From Sporosarcina sp. ACRSL (GTDB lineage: Bacteria; Bacillota; Bacilli; Bacillales_A; Planococcaceae): DNA of 64,000 nucleotides. The notes beneath the pieces are model-generated. The model was given only the letters and a program-made list of their open reading frames with translations, did not search any database and was not told where the DNA came from. The stretch is taken from the NCBI RefSeq assembly GCF_022346605.1, contig NZ_JAKRNT010000001.1, positions 1 to 64,000 of the forward strand, in the 5' to 3' direction. Positions 59,700-64,000 of this stretch are shown piece after piece. Numbering within the stretch: the stretch's first letter is position 1; each line of letters starts with the position of its first letter. The position numbers and the translations under genes were made by a program.

Positions 59700-61262
59700 T
59701 TATGAATGATAAATTCTATAATCAATCGTCAAAAATGGTATCGAAAAAATCCACATTTCATGCTTTGCCATCAACGAACCATCTACCTCTTCCCGAACGA
59801 CAAAGTTTTCCTCAAGCGGCAGTCTAAAATACTTTCCTAGCTTTGAAGACAAATAAATTCCTGCATCTGATGCCGAATCGGTTTTCTTGCTCGTCAGTTG
59901 TAAGTCTTCTCCTTGTTCAATCAACTCCAAAACGCCGGTCATTGTTGAAAAAGGTAAGGGCAGTGCGATATTCATGAACTCCTTGTCAGTACTCGATCGA
60001 TGGTGCGAATAAAGGGCAATGAATGCATAGCTATTTTCCACCTTTCGGATCCATGCGCGGACGGCAGGTCTTCCATCTACCTCAGTGTCAAGCGTAATAA
60101 TGTCACCTGTCATTTCGACCTCTCTTTGATGGATCGGCAAATTGATCTGCTCCGTTTTCCTGCTGATAAATGAATAAAGAAAAGCAAATGGCATAAACCA
60201 TTTACGCCAACGAACAGTGGCATACAACCGGTATTCTATCGTGTTCTCATAAAAATCAATTATTCGAGGAGATACCTCGCGAATCCCATAATGTTTCATG
60301 TCATCGACAAGTCCACTATGTCTGCCTGATATGCCAAGCTCATCAACACGCTGTTTACCTTTTATCCGACTGATTGGAAAACTAGGTTCTTCGTAAACGG
60401 AAGCAGGAATGGACAAAGACCATCCAACAATACCGATTAACGCAAAGACGATGCAATTCAAAATGCCATGAAAGCGGAGCATAAAGTCGATCGTAACGGA
60501 AGTGAGCCCAAAGCCATTCCCGAGTACATACAGGACAGAGAACAAAATCGTCACACCTAAAGATGAGAATGAAATGCCAACGAGCCATTTTTGGAGCCTG
60601 TTCGGGAAGCGAGTTCGCCAGGCAAGCGAAATTATTCCAGCCAATCCGACGATGTATAAGATGACCGAAAACAACTCAATCCAACGTGAAAATGTAATGC
60701 CGATTGCAACAACCATCGGCGCAGCCAATAATAGGACGCTATAAATCGAATAGGAACGCGGTTTATTGAGCCTGCCAAGAAGTCCAATAAAGACAGGCAA
60801 TAGAAATGCAGAGTAATGGAAGTGAATCGCCGTAAGCCACGTCAATAACGGGGTGAAGCCAGTATCGATATCCGCAACATAGGCAAAATACCAACCACCG
60901 CCGAGCGCTATGTACATTAACCCGAGATCAATTGAAAATTCTTCGATATTTGTAAACCCTCGTTGTAAAAACCGGGACAAACCGTTTAGCGCAATTACTA
61001 CTGTGAACGCGTAATAAATAAATGCCGGATAGGCGGCCCATTCAGGTGAAAATAGTTGGACGCTTGCAACTGAAATATAAGCAGGAATCGCCAAGTATAA
61101 ATAGTATTTAGCTAACCAATCTGTACGGCGCATTACGAAACGCAAAGCAATCGGTACATAGGCTATCTGTGCAACGGTGAGCATTAAGAAAGGCCATGGA
61201 TGTTTGCTGAAAACAGCGATAATCAAAAATAATAAAAAGTGAATAAGTACAAATTTACGCAT
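59700..61262 (-). CDS. yndJ: YndJ-like integral membrane protein
   Basis: A 520-residue protein with about nine to ten hydrophobic helices in the first 310 residues (for instance FVLIHFLLFLIIAVF, AYPAFIYYAFTVVIALNG, LLTWLTAIHFHYSAFLLPVF), then a cytoplasmic or outer domain of beta strands. The TAIHFHYSAF motif with two His is characteristic of YndJ. Third gene of an SRPBCC/DoxX - DUF4166 - YndJ operon seen in other bacilli. ATG 61262 overlaps the DUF4166 gene by 8 bp; a TTG at 61271 is too close to GGGGAG. Function unknown. Confidence 0.82.
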   Translation of the reverse strand: MRKFVLIHFLLFLIIAVFSKHPWPFLMLTVAQIAYVPIALRFVMRRTDWLAKYYLYLAIPAYISVASVQLFSPEWAAYPAFIYYAFTVVIALNGLSRFLQRGFTNIEEFSIDLGLMYIALGGGWYFAYVADIDTGFTPLLTWLTAIHFHYSAFLLPVFIGLLGRLNKPRSYSIYSVLLLAAPMVVAIGITFSRWIELFSVILYIVGLAGIISLAWRTRFPNRLQKWLVGISFSSLGVTILFSVLYVLGNGFGLTSVTIDFMLRFHGILNCIVFALIGIVGWSLSIPASVYEEPSFPISRIKGKQRVDELGISGRHSGLVDDMKHYGIREVSPRIIDFYENTIEYRLYATVRWRKWFMPFAFLYSFISRKTEQINLPIHQREVEMTGDIITLDTEVDGRPAVRAWIRKVENSYAFIALYSHHRSSTDKEFMNIALPLPFSTMTGVLELIEQGEDLQLTSKKTDSASDAGIYLSSKLGKYFRLPLEENFVVREEVDGSLMAKHEMWIFSIPFLTIDYRIYHS

Positions 61263-61863
61263 CCTCGACAAACTCCCCTTCGTAGGAAAACAGATGCCCT
61301 ATTAATGGATTCCGGACAGTCACATGTATACGATAGACGGCTTTTGCCTCATCAAAACGTTCTGTCACCGTTGCTAAACCATGGAAAAGTTTCAGCAGCG
61401 GCACTTCAATTTTCCCGAGAACAAGGCGTTGATTCAATGAATGAATTGTCAGTGAGCCATCTTCCGGCACATCGAAAGCCAAGTCTGAATAAACCAAAGG
61501 AGGCTCCCCGAGATAGTCTTTAATGACACCGCGTGTCTCATCCAAACTCATCAACGCATTGAAAAAACGTTTCTTATTTCCAAAATGAAAAATGCGTTCC
61601 CAATGAATTTGACTCTCGCCATTTATCCCAAGCCGAGACGTATTTTTAATTGAAAAAGGAATATTCTTACCCCGTTCTGGAAACAGCAGCTTCCAGTTGA
61701 CACCAAGCCGGAAAAGGGGATAGAGCCATTTAGGTCCGCCTTTGATTTCCCTCATGATACCTGTTGCTTTAAATGAACTATCAACGTCAAGGGCATAACG
61801 CTTTTGTAACATCGGATGTAAACGATTAAAGTCATTGCCAAGCACTTTTTTATAAATAGACAA
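61255..61863 (-). CDS. DUF4166 domain protein
   Basis: A 202-residue cytoplasmic protein with the DUF4166 pattern: YKKVLGNDFNRLHPMLQKRY, GVNWKLLFPERGKNIPFSIK, ERIFHFGNKKRFFNALMSLD and an end ESEG-like SYEGEFVEDA. Typically linked with yndJ and SRPBCC genes and of unknown role. TTG 61863 has AAGGTGA five bases upstream; TTG 61887 lacks a site. Six bases separate it from the preceding stop. Confidence 0.8.
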   Translation of the reverse strand: MSIYKKVLGNDFNRLHPMLQKRYALDVDSSFKATGIMREIKGGPKWLYPLFRLGVNWKLLFPERGKNIPFSIKNTSRLGINGESQIHWERIFHFGNKKRFFNALMSLDETRGVIKDYLGEPPLVYSDLAFDVPEDGSLTIHSLNQRLVLGKIEVPLLKLFHGLATVTERFDEAKAVYRIHVTVRNPLIGHLFSYEGEFVEDA

Positions 61864-61868
61864 CTTGC

Positions 61869-62771
61869 TCACCTTTTCCTTTTGCAACTTTTAGCCGTCG
61901 GTACGTCATCGCTACTAAAATACCCGATGAGTGATAGGACAAACAAAGATAGATTGAACGTCAAAGGGTTGAAAGGATGGATGGCCGCTTCGGGAGCAGC
62001 AATAAGCGCTTCAATAGTGAGCAATGGAAAAACGACTAGCTGTAGGGCAAATAAATGTTTTTTCTTCTTATAAACAAGCCAAAGAGCACCGAACAGCATT
62101 TCGACGATTCCGATGCCATTTATGATTGCTGTTACTTGAGAATCGTCTATGGGAAGTGCTCCAGCTAACATCCGCCCCTCTTCAGGGTGCCTGCCGATGA
62201 TTTTTGGAATGAGTCCATGATAGAGCCAGATGAATGCAAACAAGATCATAAGCCCATATGTCGTGAAAAACCGTAAGTATTGGGAACGCGGAGCCTCACC
62301 TTTTTCTAGCCATCTTTTCAGCACATCGAAGCTGATGGCGGTACTCCAGCCAATGAGCGGGCGGAAGATGAACGCATCGAACACTTTTCCGAACGAACCG
62401 AAATTTGCTTCGTAATCATATTGAGTCAGGAATTTTGTCCCCCTTTGGAGGGGTGCATATTTCCAATACCCTTTTCCTTCCTTGATCGGCGAAATCCATT
62501 GCTTTGTTCCAAAGTGGAGGGAAGATGAACGGGTACCATCTTCTTTATTAATTGTCCCCGTACTTTTCCCCCAGCCTTCCACTGTAAAGAGGGGAGGGAC
62601 GCTCCGTTTGTATGTAAACTTCTGTGGCTCATCGTCTTTTTTCGGCAAATAAGTAATGGAGGAAAACCGTAAGTCCCATTGCGAATGTAAGTCCGGGTCT
62701 TGTGAAGCATTCCAAACTTCATCAACACTAGCATCAATCTCAATTTCGACATAAATCGGCTTCTTTTTCAA
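61869..62771 (-). CDS. SRPBCC domain fused to a DoxX-like membrane domain
   Basis: A 300-residue fusion. Residues 1-150 (VEIEIDASVDEVWNASQDPDLHSQWDLRF, cited in part as IEIDASVDEVWNAS) are a START/SRPBCC hydrophobic-ligand fold; from 165 four membrane helices of DoxX-like type follow (FFTTYGLMILFAFIWLYHG, GIVEMLFGALWLVY). The ligand-binding fold beside a membrane domain suggests lipid or hydrophobic-molecule handling. First gene of the yndJ operon; start TTG 62771 with GAGGTGA upstream. Confidence 0.8.
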   Translation of the reverse strand: MKKKPIYVEIEIDASVDEVWNASQDPDLHSQWDLRFSSITYLPKKDDEPQKFTYKRSVPPLFTVEGWGKSTGTINKEDGTRSSSLHFGTKQWISPIKEGKGYWKYAPLQRGTKFLTQYDYEANFGSFGKVFDAFIFRPLIGWSTAISFDVLKRWLEKGEAPRSQYLRFFTTYGLMILFAFIWLYHGLIPKIIGRHPEEGRMLAGALPIDDSQVTAIINGIGIVEMLFGALWLVYKKKKHLFALQLVVFPLLTIEALIAAPEAAIHPFNPLTFNLSLFVLSLIGYFSSDDVPTAKSCKRKR

Positions 62772-62821
62772 ATGGCTTCACCTCATTAGTAAGACGATTT
62801 TGAAAAAAGAATGTTTCGTAA

Positions 62822-62853
62822 CAAAAAAAAGGAGCCGCTAAGCTCCTTTTTTT
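62822..62853. terminator. Bidirectional terminator next to fabI
   Basis: AAAAAAAGGAGC-CGCTAA-GCTCCTTTTTTT. The A- and T-runs allow both directions; it overlaps the fabI stop codon. Confidence 0.88.
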
Positions 62854-63631
62854 ATCCCATTATATGATAGCCACCATCAACGTAAATAATTTCACCGGTT
62901 ACTCCGCTTGAAAGATCGCTTAACATCGCAATTGACATTTTCGCGACTTCTTCGTTTGTAATATTGCGTTTCAGAGGGGCTTTTTCTTCGATTTGCCCTA
63001 AAATCGTATTGAAGGAAGGTACGCCTTTCGCAGAAAGAGTGCGGACAGCACCCGCAGAAATCGCATTGACACGGATTGCATCTTTTCCTAGATCATTTGC
63101 TAAGTAGCGGACGGAAGCTTCAAGTGCAGCTTTCGCCACTCCCATGACGTTATAGCCATCGAGAACACGTTCAGCGCCTAAGTAAGTCATCGTAATGATC
63201 GATCCGCCTTCTGTCATGAACCGACGTGCTTCTCTTGCTGTTGCTACTAATGAATACGAGCTCGAATCTTGTGCGAATGCATAGCCGCTTCTCGTCGTTT
63301 CCACAAATTCATTTTTCAAATCTTCCGCATGCGCAAATGCGATTGAATGGACAATCCCGTGGATTGTTCCAAACTTTTCACCGATCAATGTAAATGCATT
63401 ACGGATGCTCTCGTCTTCATTGACATCACATTGAACAATCATCTTCGGCTCAAGTCCGTTGCTTTCCAATGCTTTTTCAAGCTTCGCTAGTGACCGTTCC
63501 TTACGATACGTGAAAATAACGTTCGCCCCGACGTCAAAAAGGGACTTCGCTACTCCCCATGCAATACTGCGCTCATTTGCTACACCCATAACAACTATGT
63601 TTTTGCCTTTCAGCTTCAATAAATCTTCCAT
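62852..63631 (-). CDS. fabI: Enoyl-[acyl-carrier-protein] reductase (NADH)
   Basis: Last reduction of fatty acid elongation. A 259-residue short-chain dehydrogenase: nucleotide-binding VMGVANERSIAWGVAKSL, YAFAQDSSSYSL and the catalytic Tyr-x6-Lys in YNVMGVAKAALEAS. FabI is the target of triclosan. ATG 63631 has GGAGGAGG seven bases upstream. A strong promoter and a FapR box precede it, so it should be repressed when malonyl-CoA is low. Typical Bacillus single-gene arrangement. Confidence 0.96.
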   Translation of the reverse strand: MEDLLKLKGKNIVVMGVANERSIAWGVAKSLFDVGANVIFTYRKERSLAKLEKALESNGLEPKMIVQCDVNEDESIRNAFTLIGEKFGTIHGIVHSIAFAHAEDLKNEFVETTRSGYAFAQDSSSYSLVATAREARRFMTEGGSIITMTYLGAERVLDGYNVMGVAKAALEASVRYLANDLGKDAIRVNAISAGAVRTLSAKGVPSFNTILGQIEEKAPLKRNITNEEVAKMSIAMLSDLSSGVTGEIIYVDGGYHIMG

Positions 63632-63668
63632 AGTAACCTCCTCCATCGGTAGAAAACTATTACCTTAT

Positions 63669-63719
63669 ATTAGTACCTGATAATAAACCAATTATAGCAC
63701 ACTCTGCTGTAATTCAAAA
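63669..63719 (-). promoter_or_regulatory. fabI promoter and FapR box
   Basis: On the minus strand TTTTGA (63719-63714), 17 bp, extended TGCTATAAT (-10 at 63696-63691). ATTAGTACCTGATAATAAA (plus strand 63669-63687) matches the FapR consensus ATTAGTACCTGRTACTAAT at 17 of 19 positions and overlaps the transcription start. Confidence 0.82.
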
Positions 63720-63755
63720 CTCCAATTCCTCGGCGTAGAATTAAATCCATGTAAC

Positions 63756-63801
63756 TATTTATAAAAATGCAGTTGACTTTATATTTATACATACGTATAC
63801 T
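63756..63801 (+). promoter_or_regulatory. argC promoter with ArgR (ARG box)
   Basis: TTGACT (63773-63778), 17 bp, TATACT (63796-63801) is a strong promoter; TATTTATAAAAATGCAGT (63756-63773) matches the ARG box at 14 of 18 positions and covers the -35. Confidence 0.72.
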
Positions 63802-63828
63802 ACTTTTAACGACAAAAGGGGTGGAGAC

Positions 63829-64000
63829 ATGAAGATAGGAATCATCGGTGCTTCCGGATATGGTGGACTTGAATTGATCCGCTTGCTACATAATCACCCG
63901 GAAGTGGAGCAAATCGATTTATACACATCATCTGACGAAGGGACATTGTTTTCTACCAAGTTTCCGCACTTGAAAAACTTGTATGATCAACCTCTTCTCA
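63829..64000 (+). CDS. argC: N-acetyl-gamma-glutamyl-phosphate reductase (5' part)
   Basis: The first 57 residues are visible before the window ends. The NADP-binding start MKIGIIGASGYGGLELIRLL is that of ArgC, third step of arginine synthesis. ATG 63829 is preceded by AAAAGGGGTGG. Probably the first gene of an argCJBD-type operon extending beyond the window, with its own ARG box. The partial copy shows no defect. Confidence 0.93.
   Translation, partial: MKIGIIGASGYGGLELIRLLHNHPEVEQIDLYTSSDEGTLFSTKFPHLKNLYDQPLL

Overview
The window looks like chromosome from a low-GC Gram-positive of the Bacillales, probably Planococcaceae and close to Sporosarcina. This is inferred from trnB-type tRNA order, from local gene order resembling the Bacillus subtilis yteA-men-dps-ytkD-ytmA-pckA-metK-ytoA-ytpA neighbourhood, and from Bacillus-type regulatory sites (S-box, T-box, Zur, CcpN, FapR and ArgR boxes). 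No sequence search was possible, so species is not claimed.

Layout. 1-2670: the 3' end of a 23S rRNA gene, a 5S rRNA gene and 20 tRNA genes ending at a strong terminator. 2.7-29.8 kb: mostly core genes. These are a yteA-type gene, menaquinone synthesis (menA facing away from menFDHBE; menC absent), a zinc-binding znuA with a Zur box, yidD, dps, a malic enzyme, ytkD-ytmA, a NorB-like exporter with an M20 amidohydrolase, pckA, metK with a SAM-I riboswitch, ytoA, a ytpA relative without its nucleophile serine, a phosphatase, a signal peptidase and a kinase. A UvrD-like helicase broken by a frameshift follows, then paired crcB fluoride channels. 29.8-41 kb: a large catalase with a SigB-like promoter, an NhaC-family transporter under a tyrosine-type T-box, the bpsA-bpsB alkylpyrone pair, yqxD, an M28 peptidase, a PadR regulator with a DUF1700/DUF4097 protein, and leucyl aminopeptidase.

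41.1-55.9 kb is a visibly more AT-rich accessory stretch. It is a nearly unidirectional series of small, mostly independent genes: an APH-like kinase, NUDIX hydrolases, several GNAT acetyltransferases, a glycosyltransferase, alpha/beta hydrolases, a pentapeptide-repeat protein, an ECF sigma factor, a beta-lactamase-like protein, GrpB, DJ-1, GyrI-like and MazG-like proteins. 56-64 kb returns to core genes: a lipoprotein, a methyltransferase, argH with an ARG box, a three-gene SRPBCC/DUF4166/YndJ operon, fabI with a FapR box, and the start of argC with its own ARG box.

The most unusual signals are non-coding. (1) A GC-rich dispersed element with inverted ends occurs in two opposed copies at 9.75 and 25.1 kb. 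The longer copy contains two hairpin modules exactly 120 bp apart whose stems differ by compensatory changes. (2) A degenerate 21-bp repeat with core TTGGNCGC occurs in exact 21-bp steps at 2.7 kb and again, inverted, at 59.6 kb. (3) The 5' end of the initiator tRNA gene is duplicated around a 102-bp insert carrying two perfect 10-bp-stem hairpins. (4) A 10-codon reading frame with a near-ideal ribosome binding site sits just upstream of an acetyltransferase gene, like an attenuation leader peptide.
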